Positions 44,789 to 57,686 of a stretch of DNA of 64,000 nucleotides are shown one piece after another. Below the pieces are notes generated by a model. It was not told where the DNA came from. It did no database searches and was given only the letters and a program-made list of their open reading frames with translations. The DNA is taken from assembly GCA_015847255.1 (NCBI GenBank), contig JADLZK010009012.1, positions 124,001 to 188,000 of the forward strand. Direction: 5' to 3'. The stretch's first letter is position 1, and each line of letters starts with the position of its first letter. The position numbers were made by a program, and so were the translations under genes. This DNA comes from Hyparrhenia diplandra (taxonomy: Eukaryota; Streptophyta; Magnoliopsida; Poales; Poaceae).

Positions 44789-45722
44789 GAGTAAAGAACA
44801 CTAGCGGTCCTTAAACTTGTAGTGTTGTGTCATCCGGGTCCCTAAACTCTCAAAATAGTCGTCTAGGTCTCTAAACTTAGTTTAGGTGCCCAAATAGTCC
44901 AAATGGGTGATGAGCGGGCTTTTGCGACATGTGAGGCCCACATGTCGCTCCATCTTCCACCTCTCGTCTACATCTGAGGGGAAAGCTGCGGCCTCGAGCT
45001 GGCCACGCCCGCGGTGCTTTTAAGGCATAAAGCGGTCGTGTGGGTCGAGCCATCACGTCGGTCGAGGGCGGCGGCGAGCCCGCATCTTCTTTGTTGGCGC
45101 GCCCGCCCCGTTGCCCTCCGGTTACGTCTACGCCCCACTGCTTTGCGGGTTGCGTTGCAATCCACGCCGGCACGCCGCCATGGTGGTTCTGGCGATGCAT
45201 CGGCGCTCGAACGCCGCCGCTTGATGGCGCCCACGCCCGGTCTACGCTACGAAATGTACACGAACAAAAACATTTGGGTCCTATACAAGCACGTTCTAGA
45301 CGACCATGAGGACGAGGACATGGCCTCCTCGGATGCCTATATCCAGTCCAGGACGGTCTCGATGGTGAGGTTTTGGCTCTAGAAGAGCACGCCGGTCCTC
45401 ATGTTCTTGCAGTCGGCGTGAAGAGCATGCTCTTGCCGTTGTTCAACGACGTTGGCTTCCCGACGGAGGCGATGCCTGTCCCTAGTTCGCCTTGGCCATG
45501 GTGTCAAGGGGAACCATGGAAATCAACTACGACTAGGAGGTGGAAGATGGAGATGACATGTGCGTCTCAACTGTCAGTGAGAGTGCGAGACCGGTTAGCT
45601 CCGGTTTACACCCATTTGGACTATTTTGACACCCGAACATAGTTTAGGGATCTAGTTGGTCGTTTTGAGAGTTTGAGGATCGGGATGACATATCCAAACA
45701 AGTTTAACGACCGCCAATGTAC
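44789..45722. mobile_element. Mutator-like element (Pack-MULE candidate)
   Basis: 934 bp with inverted ends (GCGGTCCTTAAACTTG on the left; CAAGTTTAACGACCGC on the right) extending about 85-95 bp and including GTCATCC / GGGATGAC and CTCAAAA / TTTTGAGAG. It is flanked by a perfect 10-bp target duplication, TTAATATAAA (44779-44788 and 45723-45732). The interior (about 44890-45630) is GC-rich without transposase, as in Pack-MULEs. No donor gene was recognised; a frame with VLYKHVLDDHEDEDMASSD is the most protein-like part. Confidence 0.82.
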
Positions 45723-45885
45723 TTAATATAAATTGCTCCTTTTCTCACTTGGACCGTAATACGCCCAGCAGAGGTTGTATTCCCCGGAGGAGACAACTGG
45801 CCAATTGGGGCCCAAGCAACAAGCACCACTACACAAGACTTTGGGCCACACGACCTTCCCTAGGCGCGAGAAGTCATAGGTCCCT

Positions 45886-48112
45886 TGTGGTTTTAGTAAT
45901 TGAGTGACAACATTAGGTGGACTAATATTGTGTGATCGAGATAATACACGGGGAGATTAGTGCACATGAGACATGGCATGGAGTCATGTGACCAAGATGG
46001 TGAAGATCAAGATGAGGCTTGGCTTGATAGACCAATTGGAAGAGTCAAGGGATAGTCTAGGCTTTGAAGTCATGGACCGCGAGGCGGTGAAGCTTGAGCA
46101 AGACTTGGCGTTGACAGACCGCCGCAAAATAGCTGTGAAGAGCAAGTGAGGTCAAGATCGATGGACCAAGAGGGTCATGTGATGATATGAAGTGGATCAT
46201 ATCATTCTTAATCGTGTAGATGCATGTGTGGCATCGGCACTTGGAGATGGAGCGAATGGAAATGCATAAGGCAAGCGTATATAACCTATAGAGAATTTCA
46301 TTTTCGCCGGTCATTGGTGCTTAGAGAAGTTTATGATTGGGTTTAGGATAGATGGCCATACTATCAAGAGGGGCAAACTTGTTTGCATATCCCGTCATCT
46401 AGTGACACTTGAGCGATCTAACTTTGTGATGTGTTAGGATCAAGTGGCATGGTGAGATCAAGAGAAAATTCTTTGAAATTGATTGTGAAAATGCTAACAC
46501 ACTTGCACATGGAGATGTACACTTGGTGGTGTTGGCACATTTGCAAAGAGAAGTTGTTTCGGTGTTTCTCGGACACTAGGACTGCTCTTCGAGTGGAATA
46601 CTACTTTGATCCGTGGTACTTTGGATCAAGTAACCATGTGGGTTGTGTAGCTCTCGAGTAAGCTTTCCATAGAGTCTTAGATCATCAAAAACGGAGTTGG
46701 ATCAAAGAGTTTTGGTCGTTTCTTCGGGCAATGGTCCTCTGCGTGAAGAACGACTAGCGCGCGTTAGTTGCTCTCGCGATTGATGCTAGGGTTTGGCACC
46801 CCGAGTGGCGCGCATGCTTGGTGGCCGCGGCGCACGCCGGCAGTGTGCCTCGCGGCGTCCAACAGCGGCGCTGGCGCGTCGGTCGCCCTGCGCCAGAGCC
46901 TCGTCGTGCGGATGCGCGCTGGCAGCGGGCGTTACTGCGCTTGGCGGCGCCGGTGCTCGTGATCGGTGCTAACGGCTTAGCTGGCGTGCGGCGTATTGCA
47001 CGCACTGGCGCGCCAAGCGTTCAAACCCGGCATGTGGGCGCTCATGTTTTTTAGCACCTGCGAGACTAACAGTAGTTTTCGGTTTGGGCTATAAATACAC
47101 CACATACCCAACTTGTTTTTGGTCTTGAGCACCTGGGGACTTTTGTGTCCATACTTGAGGGTGCTCTGAACCCTCCAACTCACTCTAACTTGATAGTGTT
47201 CATCCGATTGAGTGAGTGAGCGATTCTAGTGCGATCGCTTTGAGAGATTGCATCATGTGGCACTAGGTGATCGTGTTGCAAGCGGTGTGCTTGTTTTCTC
47301 TTGGAGGTTGCCACCTCCTATATGGCTTGGTGGCAAGTGACTCCATTGAAGCATGCAAGGGAGATTGTGCGGTGCTCGGGAGGAGGATTTGTGAAAGGTT
47401 CGTGCTCACCTCCACGGGGATCATGAAGAGCGACACTACGAGCGTGTTATTGAGTTACCACCCTTGTGAGTGGTGTCTTGGAGAGCCTTGTAGGGCCAAC
47501 TAGCAGAGTGCCGCCTAGTCCAAGAACCATCGAGGTGTTGGTCGACACAATGAGGAGTAGGGGAAGTTGGCAAGCTTCACGAGACCTCGGTAAAAATCAC
47601 CGGTGTCATCTTGTGTCCACACTTGGCGGTGGTTTGCTTTCTCTCATCACAAGCTTTGTTCTTACTTCCATATATTGTGCTTGTGGTTGTGAAGAAGTGT
47701 TTTTGTAACTATCTAGCTTATGTAGCTTGTTTAGTTACTTTGCTTAGTTTGTGTAGCTAAGTAATTTGAGCTTTTGGGTTAGGCGTGTGTTGCCTTGTCC
47801 ATTGTGCATCTAGTGAGCTTAGGTAGGCTTTATGGTTTTGCTCCTTAGAATTGTGTAGGGTCTCACCTTTGTTTGAAGTACTAGTATATAGGTTTGTGTG
47901 ACCTTGCAATAGAAATGGTTAAGAGCTCAAGCTAGACCTATCACCTCATTATTCTTGTGTAGAATCTTTTGTGAGGTGATTTAGAGTTATAGTTAGAGGG
48001 GTAAAGTCTTGGCTAAGTGAATAGTTTTATTTATGCATTATATTCGGTTAGCCATTGCAATTAGTTTTAGAAAGGACTATTCATCCCCTCTAGTCTCCAT
48101 CTCGACCCTTCA
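45886..48112 (+). repeat. Copia 5' LTR
   Basis: About 2.2 kb, begins TGTGGTTTTAGTAATTGAGT and ends CATCTCGACCCTTCA. A TATAAATA at 47090-47097 is the likely promoter TATA. A GC-rich patch lies at 46750-46990. The last 250 bp have a close copy at 59506-59762. Confidence 0.75.
47090..47097 (+). promoter_or_regulatory. LTR TATA box
   Basis: TATAAATA in GGGCTATAAATACACC about 1 kb before the LTR end, in sense orientation. Confidence 0.6.
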
Positions 48113-48114
48113 CG

Positions 48115-48127
48115 TGGTATTAGAGCC
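48115..48127 (+). other. Copia primer-binding site
   Basis: TGGTATTAGAGCC two bases after the LTR matches TGGTATCAGAGC (initiator tRNA-Met) with one C to T change. Confidence 0.8.
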
Positions 48128-48657
48128 ATGGTCTCTCATTTAGTGGTCTTAACTGACCCGAGAGGATGGCGATTAGTGGGCTAGATGATGCTTGTTTGAG
48201 TGACACACACATATTTTTGTTGGCACACAATTTCCATGGTGGAAACACCACATGCTTGATTATTTCCATGGCATGGGACCTAAGGTTTGGTGGGTTGTCA
48301 CTCATGGTCTCACTTTTGTCATCGACCGTAAAAATCTCACCAATGCTCAAAGAGTCCTACATGAACTTGATTTAAATGTTTATAGTTATTTAATGATGCT
48401 TTGAGTTTTGAGTTTCATGACAAGGTGAACCTCAAGAGTTCCACACATATGTTGTGGGAATCCATCAAGAACACCTTCGGTGATGCCTCTACATGGGATG
48501 ATGGCAAGTTGGAGGATGAGGCGCCAAATGTGGTGGTTCATGAGAATGTTTAGCAAGATTGCTCCAACTCATAGTCAAGTGAAGATAATGAAAGATCTAC
48601 CACAAGTTCACCTGACAAGGCTGATGATGCCTCAAGTGTTGCAAGTGATGATTCTCT
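48128..48657 (+). pseudogene. Copia gag, N-terminal part
   Basis: Frames with stops read LWESIKNTFGDASTWDDGK, then RSTTSSPDKADDASSVASDDS, a phrase typical of grass copia Gag. Interrupted at 48658 by the gypsy element. Confidence 0.65.
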
Positions 48658-50262
48658 TGTTGACGGTCACTAATCGACATATTTTTCCCGTCAACTTACT
48701 ACCATAAAGGGAGTAATACTATACCTTTTTATACTCATATACATTTATCACTAATAAAATTCCACTTATAGTGTCTAGTATTTTATTTTGCGTGTTTATA
48801 ATAAAAGCAAGTGGAAAAATCGCCAAAATACGCCATCCGAAAGCACATTATTACAAAACATAAGCCCAGGAGCAAATCGACCCAAAACATCAAAATTGGG
48901 CCAAGCAAAGCCCGGCCCACAACTTTTCAAGACGAAGGACGCCAGCCCACCGAGACTTCGGGCCGGCCGAGCCTGGGGGTGCGGCCGCACCCTCCCCTCG
49001 AGGAGGTTTTGGCCCAAACCGGGGGAGGCGGTTCATTAACCTGCCTTCTGGGGGTTGCCAACGTGGGATGGTCGGTTTGTTCTAATTAGGAAGGCGTACC
49101 AGGTCGGTTTTGTTGTAATTTAGCACTTAGGCCCCTCCTCCAAGTGTATAAGTAGTCCCCCTCTCTTCCTCTCTCAACACACACCACTTGGAGTCCAAAG
49201 AACCAAAGATTCTTCCTCTCTCTACCACCTCTACCTCTCTCTCTTCTTCTACTTCTTCTTCTTCTTCTTAGTTCTTGGTTAGCACTTGGAGTAGAAGAGC
49301 TACAAGGAGGGCTTGTCTCCTAGAAGAAAGTGCCTTGGTAATATATCTTCTCAATGGAGCATTATTCTATTTGCAAGTCTTATATCTATGTTCTTGGCCT
49401 AACTTATGAACTAGAGTATAGTTTTGTTCATGTTCTTGTGTTGGTATATGAACTAGCATATAGTTTACATATCATAATCTTGACATGTTCATATCGGTTC
49501 ATCATCGATCATCATATGCCTAACTTGATTAGAGGTGGGATATCGGTTCGTTGTCCCTTCGGGTTTGCTCTTGTTCTAGTCCGGCCCATTCGACCCAGTG
49601 GGGATCTGGGGGACAAGAGTAGTGCTTTCGATATGCGGGCATGGTGCCCGGTATTACGACACCGCGAATATGAGAGCATGCCACGGTTGAGGGGTAGGCG
49701 GCTGGGTCATGACAAGCCTTGACCGTCCCTTGAAATCCCCCACATTCGTATGTCTTTGTAGGAGTTAAGTAAATGCCTTGGTGGGAAGCAGACGTCCTGG
49801 TGGGGTCTCCTCGGTATCCTAGACTTAACCATGCTTAAATTATGTTTGCATATGATCCTAACTATTCATTTGTATGGCCATGACTAGATACATTAAGATT
49901 ACTCTATTAGGTTATTCATTTATTCTTTATCTATTTTCTTTATCCTTTCTTTCGGTGGATTCTTAAGTGTGTGTCACACTATCTATAAACCGATTATTGC
50001 TTACCCCTCGTTATGAATAAATTGGTCTAAGCAAACACGTGTTCCTCTATTCAGATGCCATGCTAGCTTAATAAACACATGCCTTCCTTTGGGAAAATAT
50101 AAATAACGCATACCCCGAATACTTCCGGGTGAAATGCTACAATGATAGATCCGCGGCGTTTTGCGGATGAAATATCTAAGATGGCAAGATCTACCCCCGT
50201 TGACATTCTCGTTCGGATCACCGACATGGTGGTTTCACTTGGGGATGTCGCGACGCATTTCT
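48658..50262 (+). repeat. 5' LTR of the gag-protease gypsy element
   Basis: TGTTGACGGTCACTAATCG start. Compared with the 3' LTR it lacks the last ~65 bp (the GGGTTTTTAACCC...AACGCAACA part) and runs straight into the primer-binding region. Confidence 0.8.
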
Positions 50263-50399
50263 AGCACCGTTGCCGGGAAGGCATTGTGAAAAAAAAAACA
50301 ATAAACTAGCCGCTATGAATATGAACCGTGTGGTTACCATTTGCTCATACAGGCTATTCTTTTATGTTCGCTCCGCCGTGGATGAAAACAGGATAGCGT

Positions 50400-51560
50400 A
50401 TGTCGTTTTCAACTGCGGAAAAACTTCATCTCCGATCTAGAGGCACTCCTAAGGAAGAAGAAGGTCTCGCGGCCGCTTCTTCTTCGCTTGAACCCGGCGG
50501 GCCGAGACCGACATCCTCGCACCAACCGAACCGCAAGCTATGGCCCAAAAAGTCGCCGCTGGGCGATTTCTCTACTCCCCGCTTATCACCAACGGGCCCA
50601 CCGGGCCGGTGGTGAATGTGGCGACAAGAACTTTGAACTCGCGACCGGCCGACACCATGGTGCGAGCCCGTACCATTCTGTGGACTACCTAGCGAGGACG
50701 CCAACGCACATCTCCAACACTTCCTTGAGTCGTTTGCGACACTATCGATCATCAAGGACGTTGAACCCGACGTTATCGCTCAAATCATTTCCTTTCTCCC
50801 TTGTGGGAAAGCCGTAAACAATGGTTCTACAAGGACAAGGAAGTTGCCAACACGTGGGCCAAATGCTCCACGGCGTTCTGGCTAAGTTCTTCCCCATGGG
50901 CAAAACCAATGCTCGAGGGGAAGGATCGCCAATTTCCAAGCCAGACATCAATGGAACCCATTCCCGAGGCGTGGGAGAGGTCGCAAGAATACATTTTGGC
51001 ATGCCCGCACCACGGGATGGAGAATTGGTCGGTGCTCCAAAACTTCTATAATGGTCTCACGGCCATATCGAAGGGGCACCTAGACGCCCGCTGGCGGTGG
51101 CGATTCTTATCGCTTACCATCGATCGGGCAACAACCCCGATTGACAAGATGGTTGCAAAACGAATTTGGGGAAGACGTAACCCCGGCCAAAACACAAAAA
51201 GGCATGCATCCCGTGAAGGAGGCTGGATTTGCTTGCCGCAAAAATAGATAGATTCTTTGAAGAAACCGGAAGAGCGCCCCCGCCGACGGTCGAATCAACG
51301 GCGCCCGGTTACGCCCACGGATGCTCACATGACCTCGTGGAGACATGTGGTGAAGTTGGCCACTTTCGGGGAATAATTGCCCCAAAACCCGCGAGAGAAG
51401 CTGCATTCATCAACAACAAAGAACGGGTATCGCCAACCTCGGCAAAGGTCGGAACAACAAATCCCGTCCACCATTCCAAGGTAACCCGGGTACAACTCCA
51501 ATTATAACCCCGGGTCGGCCGTTATTGAAGGACCGGTGTTGGGCCAAGCCAAGATCAACA
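50400..51560 (+). pseudogene. Gypsy gag pseudogene
   Basis: Broken frames include MSFSTAEKLHLRSRG, SLKSFPFSLVGK, WFYKDKEVANTWAKCSTAF, EAWERSQEYILACPHHGMEN and VLQNFYNGL, in the usual order of the retrotransposon Gag capsid domain. Frame changes near 50640, 50810, 50900 and 51090. Confidence 0.75.
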
Positions 51561-51950
51561 AAAAACTTCACCAAAAAAAGATGAGCCAGAATGATAGCAT
51601 CCTAGAAGGGGTTAGCGATGAAGTTGGATGAGATAACCCCGCCATTAAAATCGCCTAAGCTTCAACAAGACAATTGAAGCTCAAATATCCTAACTAATTT
51701 TCGACTCCCTATCACGGTTGGGAATAAAAGTTGAGCAACCTGCAGAGATCAATGCAAGAACCACAAGAAGTGGCAATGGAGGCAAGGACCCACCAAGACC
51801 CAATCCCGCGGTGAGGAAAGAAAAGAGAAGTCACTCAAGAGGTAACCCCACATTGTAGCAGAGAGGAGCCGAAGTGGAGGAGGTGCCATTGGAATATCGC
51901 ACACAACGTACCTACCATTCACCACAAAAACAAGAAGGCGTAACCTTCGG

Positions 51951-52472
51951 ATGAGCGGTTCACTTTCGGTTCATGGATATGATCCGAGAAAAGTACATGT
52001 AAGTGTGCCACTCCTAGATATGCTCCATGTACCATCATATGCCAAGTACATCAAGGATATCATCCAAAACAAGCGGCCACTACCAACAACAGAGGTTGTG
52101 AAGTTAATAGAAGAATGTAGTGCCGCTATCCTGAATCATCTGCCCGAAAAGAAGAAAGATCCAGGATGTCCTACAATTCCCTGCTCAATTGGAACACAAA
52201 CATTCAACCACGCCTTATGTGATTTGGGCGCCAGCGTTAGTGTCATGCCAAAATCAGTCTTCGACAAGCTCAAACATACAAATCTAGAGCCAACATCTAT
52301 GACACTACAACTGGCAGACTCATCTATAAGGTATCCAGCAGGGATTGCAGAGGAAATACCCGTGAAAATCCGAGGGTATTTTGTCCCAGTTGACTTTGTG
52401 GTGTTGGACATGGAATTCACTAAAGATACACCACTCATCCTTGGGCGACCATTCTTGAGCACCGCCGGGTAA
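51951..52472 (+). CDS. Retropepsin-like aspartic protease segment
   Basis: A 173-codon open frame. VPLLDMLHVPSYAKYIKDI leads to the protease fold: GTQTFNHALCDLGASVSVMP carries the DLGAS active site, then SIRYPAGIAEEIPVKI and DTPLILGRPFLSTA. These are the landmarks of grass gypsy proteases, which process Gag. It is the longest intact frame in the element. Confidence 0.8.
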   Translation: MSGSLSVHGYDPRKVHVSVPLLDMLHVPSYAKYIKDIIQNKRPLPTTEVVKLIEECSAAILNHLPEKKKDPGCPTIPCSIGTQTFNHALCDLGASVSVMPKSVFDKLKHTNLEPTSMTLQLADSSIRYPAGIAEEIPVKIRGYFVPVDFVVLDMEFTKDTPLILGRPFLSTAG

Positions 52473-52479
52473 TGATTGA

Positions 52480-53914
52480 TGTTGGGGCGGGGAGAAACCG
52501 CTTCAATATCAATGGCAATGAAGAAAAATTTGAATTTAGGCCCCGAATCTCAAAAGAGTGCAAAATGATCTAGATAAAATATGGGGAGCAAGGCATTAAA
52601 GAAATAGAAATCCAGCCCCAAAGACCGGCAAAGACTCCCAAGGCGGTCAACAAAAATAAAAGGTGGGAACAAAAGAAAAAAGATAGCTCCTAAACCAAAG
52701 AAGGAGGGCGAGAAAAAAGGTTCCCATCTTTACAAAAGGACAAAAGGCTCCGGAAGGTAGCTCCACACCAAACTAAACAAAGGAAGAGCCAAAAACAAAA
52801 GAAACAAATCAAAATGCACTCCTCCTCAAAAGGTGTGGAAGCTAAAAGAAGTGCGCGACCCACCCGTAGACCGCAGGAGGGTGTGCACCATCTAAACGAC
52901 AAAATTGGAGAAGGTCCCGATCCATGGACTCAAAAAGTGGACCCTCCCCGAAGGTAAAACGGCAGCTATCACAAGAAAGAACAAAATAAATAAAGACACC
53001 CACGGGCCTCCGATAGCTTGGGAGAGGACCCCCGCAGGTATCATTGCATTGCATATTTATTTTCATCAAATTTTATTTTATTTTAGCATGTTTAAATTTC
53101 AGCAATCTTGCATCTAAAAAAAATAGAATAAGTAGCTCTTCTTATGCTTTCATGTCTATACATATGAGTTATGAAAATGTTTAGTCTTAATCCCTTGTTG
53201 AAATGATGAATAGTTGCTCTGTCTTGTGATTTGCCTCGCGCCTAGTTTATAATTCGAATTTCTCTAAGGTTTGGATTTAGTGACTAAGTCTTAAAACTCA
53301 TCCTGAAAAAACGATTCATGTGGGTTGCATAAGCTCTATCTAGTCTAAGTTGTTGCCAAGTATGATATGGTACAAATAGATTTACTATGATTTCGTTCAA
53401 ATGAGAAACTTGACATCCGGGAACCTAATTTGAAGAAAAGAGAAAAGTTATGGGCTATGCTAAAAAAAGAGAAGAGAAAAAAAAGAGATGAAAAATGGAC
53501 ACGTGTCCGAGGGTAGTAGAGCCCACATCTCCAAAAAAGGAAATAAAAGACAAAAGTCTAGGCGAGCAAGAGCCCACCTTCCAAAAAAAAAAAAATATTT
53601 ACATAGCAATAAAGCCCATACTTTCTCGAAAACCAAATATAATAAAATAAATCCCGGATAAGAAAGTTGATCAAAAGGATGAATGAAAAGTATTTCTATT
53701 ATAACCGATTCTATCGGGCAACCGCCCAAGACTTGAGAAAAGCTAAAAAGCCCCGCTACGAAGAAAGGTAATAAAGGGTGAGAAAAAGATGTGCCATTTT
53801 ATTCAAACTCTAGTAGAAAATCTTATTATAACCCCGCACTTGTGAAACATAATCGGTGTAGTAGCAACTCCCGATCAACAACCAAGTACTTATCTTTTTG
53901 CTCGAGGACGCGCA
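52480..53914 (+). other. Interior without pol
   Basis: A-rich non-coding DNA. No RT, RNase H or integrase motif appears in any frame. Confidence 0.6.
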
Positions 53915-53934
53915 AAGGGTAAGCTTGGGGAGTT
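53915..53934 (+). other. Polypurine tract
   Basis: AAGGGTAAGCTTGGGGAGTT directly before the 3' LTR. Same wording type as the tract of the element at 24140-31270. Confidence 0.7.
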
Positions 53935-55632
53935 TGTTGGCCGGTCATTATCGACATATTTTTTTCCGTCAACTTACTACCATAAAGGGAGTAAAACTAT
54001 ACCTTTCTATACCCATATACATTTATCACTAATAAAATTTCACTTGTAGTGTCTAGTATTTTATTTTTGCGAGTTTATAATAAAAGCAAGTGGAAAATCG
54101 GCCAAAATACGCCATCCAGGAAAGCGCATTATTGCAAAACACAAGCCCGAGAGCAAATCGACCCAAAACATCAAAATTGGGCCAAGCAAATCCTCGGCCC
54201 ACAACTTTTCAAGACGAAGGGCGCCCAGCCCACCGAGACTTCGGGCGAGGTCGAGCCGGGGAGGGTGCTTGGCGCGCACCCCAAAGGATGCGCACGCTCC
54301 CCGAGAGGCGTGTTTTGGCCCAACCTCGGAGGCGGTTCATTAACCTTGCCTTCTCGGGGGTTTGCCGGCGTGGGATGGTCGGTTTGTTCTAATTAGGAAG
54401 GCGTACTAGGCCGGTTTTGTTGTAATTTAGCACTTAGGCCCCTCCTCCAAGTGTATAAGTAGTCCCCCTCTCTTCCTCTCTCAACACACACTACTTGGAG
54501 TCCAGCAACCAGCATTCTTCCTCTCTCTACCACCTCTACCTCTCTCTCTTCTTCTACTTCTTCTTCTTCTTCTTCTTAGTTCTTGGTTAGCACTTGGAGT
54601 AGAAGAGCTACACGGAGGGCTTGTCTCCTAGAAGAAAGTGCCTTGGTAATATATCTTCTCAATGGAGCATTCTTCTATTTGCAAGTCTTATATCTATGTT
54701 CTTGGCCTAACTTATAAACTAGAGTATAGTTTTGTTCATGTTCTTGTGTTGGTATATGAACTAGCATATAGTTTACATATCATAATCTTGACATGTTCAA
54801 ATCAGTTCATCATCGATCATCATATGCCTAACTTGATTAGAGGTGGGATATCGGTTCGTTGTCCCTTCGGGTTTGCTCTTGTTCTAGTCCGTCCATTCGA
54901 CGAGTGGGGATCCTGGGGGGGGACAAGAGTAGTGCTCTGATATGCGGGCATGGTGCCCGGGTATTACGACACCTGTGAATATGAGAGCATGCCACGGTTG
55001 AGGGGGTAGGCGGCTGGGTCGTGACAAGCCTTGACCGTCCCTTGAAATCCCCCCACGTTCGTATGTGTTGTAGGAGTTCATAAATGCCTTGGTGGGAAGC
55101 AGACTTCCTGGTGGGGTCTCCCCGGTATCCTAGACTTAACCATGCTTAAATCATGTTTGCATATGATCCTAACTATTCATTTGTATGGCCATGACTAGAT
55201 ACATTAAGATTACTCCATTAGGTTATTCATTTTATTCTTTATCTATTTTCTTTATCATTTCTTTGGGTGGATTCTTAAGTGTGTGTCACACTATCTATAA
55301 ACCGTTATTGCTTACCCCCTGTTATGAACAAATTGGTCTAAGCAAACACGTGTTCCTCTATTCAGATGCCATGCTAGCTTAATAAACACATGCCTTCCTT
55401 TGGGAAAATATAAATAATGATACCTGAATACTTTCGGGTGAAATGCTACAATGATAGATCCGTGCGCTTGCGGATGAAATATCTAAGATGGCAAGATCTA
55501 TCCCGTTGACGTTCTCGCTTGGATCACCGACATGGTGGTTTCACTTGGGGATGTCGGTGGCGCATTTTCGTCGTCGTTGTTCGGGGATGGGTTTTTAACC
55601 CGTCTCTAGTGATTGGGCTAAGAAACGCAACA
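53935..55632 (+). repeat. 3' LTR of the gag-protease gypsy element
   Basis: 1.7 kb, TGTTGGCCGGTC ... AAGAAACGCAACA. Contains a pyrimidine-rich (CTT)n tract near 54545-54580 and a GTGTATAAGTAG TATA-like site near 54451. Confidence 0.85.
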
Positions 55633-56312
55633 TCTACCTCAAGCACAATTGATGGCAATGATGGTGGTTCATGCTCGGTTGATGATGCTACTATAAGCCC
55701 ATCTACTACATCAACATATTGTCTCATGTCACTAGGTGACACAAAGGTATCAAATGACAATGTGATTGATCATGTTGACTCTAAAGATGAGCTTGTTAGT
55801 AAACTTGCTAGCATGACCATGTCTTTAGAAAATGAGAAAGCTAAAACTTTTAATTTGGAAAAAGAAAACTCTTTTTCTAAAGAAAGCATGTGAACAACAA
55901 GAGCATCTACTTTATGTTACTACTTGTTCACATGATGTGCTAAAATTAGCTCATGAGGAACTTAGTCTTACTCATGATAACTTGGTACAAGACCATGTTT
56001 TTCTCACTAAGATGGTTTCAAAGGAAAAATCTAAAACTAGTGAGAGCTCATCACTTGGTTTAATTGATCAATCACATGTTGTTACTAACCCTTGTGATGT
56101 AGGCAAAAAGCATGTATCCAACTCTTGTGTCTTGTGAGACTAACATTTTGAAGAAGAACAATAAGCTCAAGAGAGAATTGAAGAACTTGCTTGCCAAGCT
56201 ACAAAGGTGCTATAACTCAAAAAGTCACCTTTGAGCACATATTGAAGACTCAAAGAAGTTATGGCAAGAGGCATGGACTTGGTTTTAAGGGTGGATTGAC
56301 CAAGGATGAAAG
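55633..56312 (+). pseudogene. Copia gag, middle part
   Basis: Begins STSSTIDGNDGGSCSVDDAT and continues through a coiled-coil-like stretch (SKLASMTMSLENEKAKTF), NKLKRELKNLLAKLQRC and HGLGFKGGLTKDES, with frame changes near 55890 and 56130. It resumes at 63948. Confidence 0.75.
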
Positions 56313-57686
56313 TGTAACACCCATGTTTTTTTTTTTTCATCATTAAAAAAATCTCTAAAAATTTGAACTTTTGAAATCCAACTAAAACCCGATTTATTTT
56401 TCCGCAAAACCAAAACCTGGTTTTGAAACCTTGTATTAAAATATCATCATATAGAAGAAGATAGGTCTCCTTGCTTGTTGAACAATATAGTGGCAATAAA
56501 TAATGCATAGTTTAGGTTTTAAATTATGGAAATAAATGCATGAGCAATGATTTACAATTTTCTCTGGGAAATGATACTACGATCGGGACAAGCGTGCTAA
56601 AATACATATACAAGTGCAACTGCCTAATTATTCCCATAAATTGAGCCATGGGAGTATAAATAATGTTGCACATATATAGTTTATCATATATGTATTTTTA
56701 AGCACACATAAAATGAAAGAAAGGGAGGAATAAATAAAGAAAAGGGAAAGAAAAGGAAACAAAAAGGGAAAGGAGATGAAGATGAGCTCGCGGGCTCAAT
56801 CTTCCCCTCCTCTCACTCCTGGCCCAACAGGCCGCCCTCCTTTTCCCTCTCCCGCCTAGCCTATTCCCTTCTTCTTTTCCCTCTTGACGCGAAGCGGCGC
56901 GGCCCAACGGCCAAAGCCCAATGTCGCAAGCCACAACGGCCTTTCCCCTTCCTCCCCGACCAACAGGTCTTGCAGTCGTCTTCCTCCTTCATAGCGTACG
57001 CACGCCATGATCCCGATGGGACCCTGCTGTCTTCCACGCGGTGACCGTGGCATAGACGGATGCATAGCGAAGGCTTAGACCTCCCATGAACGGTAACGTC
57101 ATCGTCCTGCTTGGCCTCCCCTCGCAATGACCAAGCGGCCAGAGGTGCCGACCTCACTTGCGGCGGCCGGCCGCCATGATGGGATAGGACGAGGAGCCCG
57201 CCTTGCAAAAGGTGTACGACAAGGACAAGGCCACAGCACCCACGCTGGCCATCAGGGAGACGTCGTGTCAACCGCCAATCCACTGCCCCCGCTATCGCCA
57301 GCGAACACAGGGCCATACCAGCTCAACGCCGGCCGCGTGAGACGATAAGGCGGCGAGCCGAACCTTCCCAACGCTGGGCGAGGACGACACGTGATGCAAG
57401 CCCGCTCTAGTAGGCCACGCGCACAGGGGCCTGGCATACCAGGCACAACGGTACCGTGGACCGTACCACGGGCCTTGCCACCATCGTGGCTGGCACGCGG
57501 CGACGCTGCCCGCTTGACACCGATGACCCATGACGAGACCAGACAACGTAGCCATCAATGCCGGAGTACAGGAGGGCACGAGGAGTGACCCAGCTCACTC
57601 CCAACGGGCTCAAGCGTACACATGGGGTGGAAGATGTTCGCCGGTGGTCGAAAAATATCGCGCCCCGGCCACCTCCATAGCGCGCC

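Larger units (their letters stand above)
48658..55632 (+). mobile_element. Non-autonomous Ty3/gypsy element (gag-protease only) inside copia
   Basis: 7.0 kb. LTRs at 48658-50262 and 53935-55632, a GCACCGTTGCCGGG primer-binding region after the first, and a purine tract (AAGGGTAAGCTTGGGGAGTT) before the second. Flanks TCTCT (48653-48657) and TCTAC (55633-55637) are a decayed 5-bp duplication. The interior encodes Gag pieces and an aspartic protease but has no room for RT or integrase signals, and 52480-53930 shows none. Confidence 0.87.
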
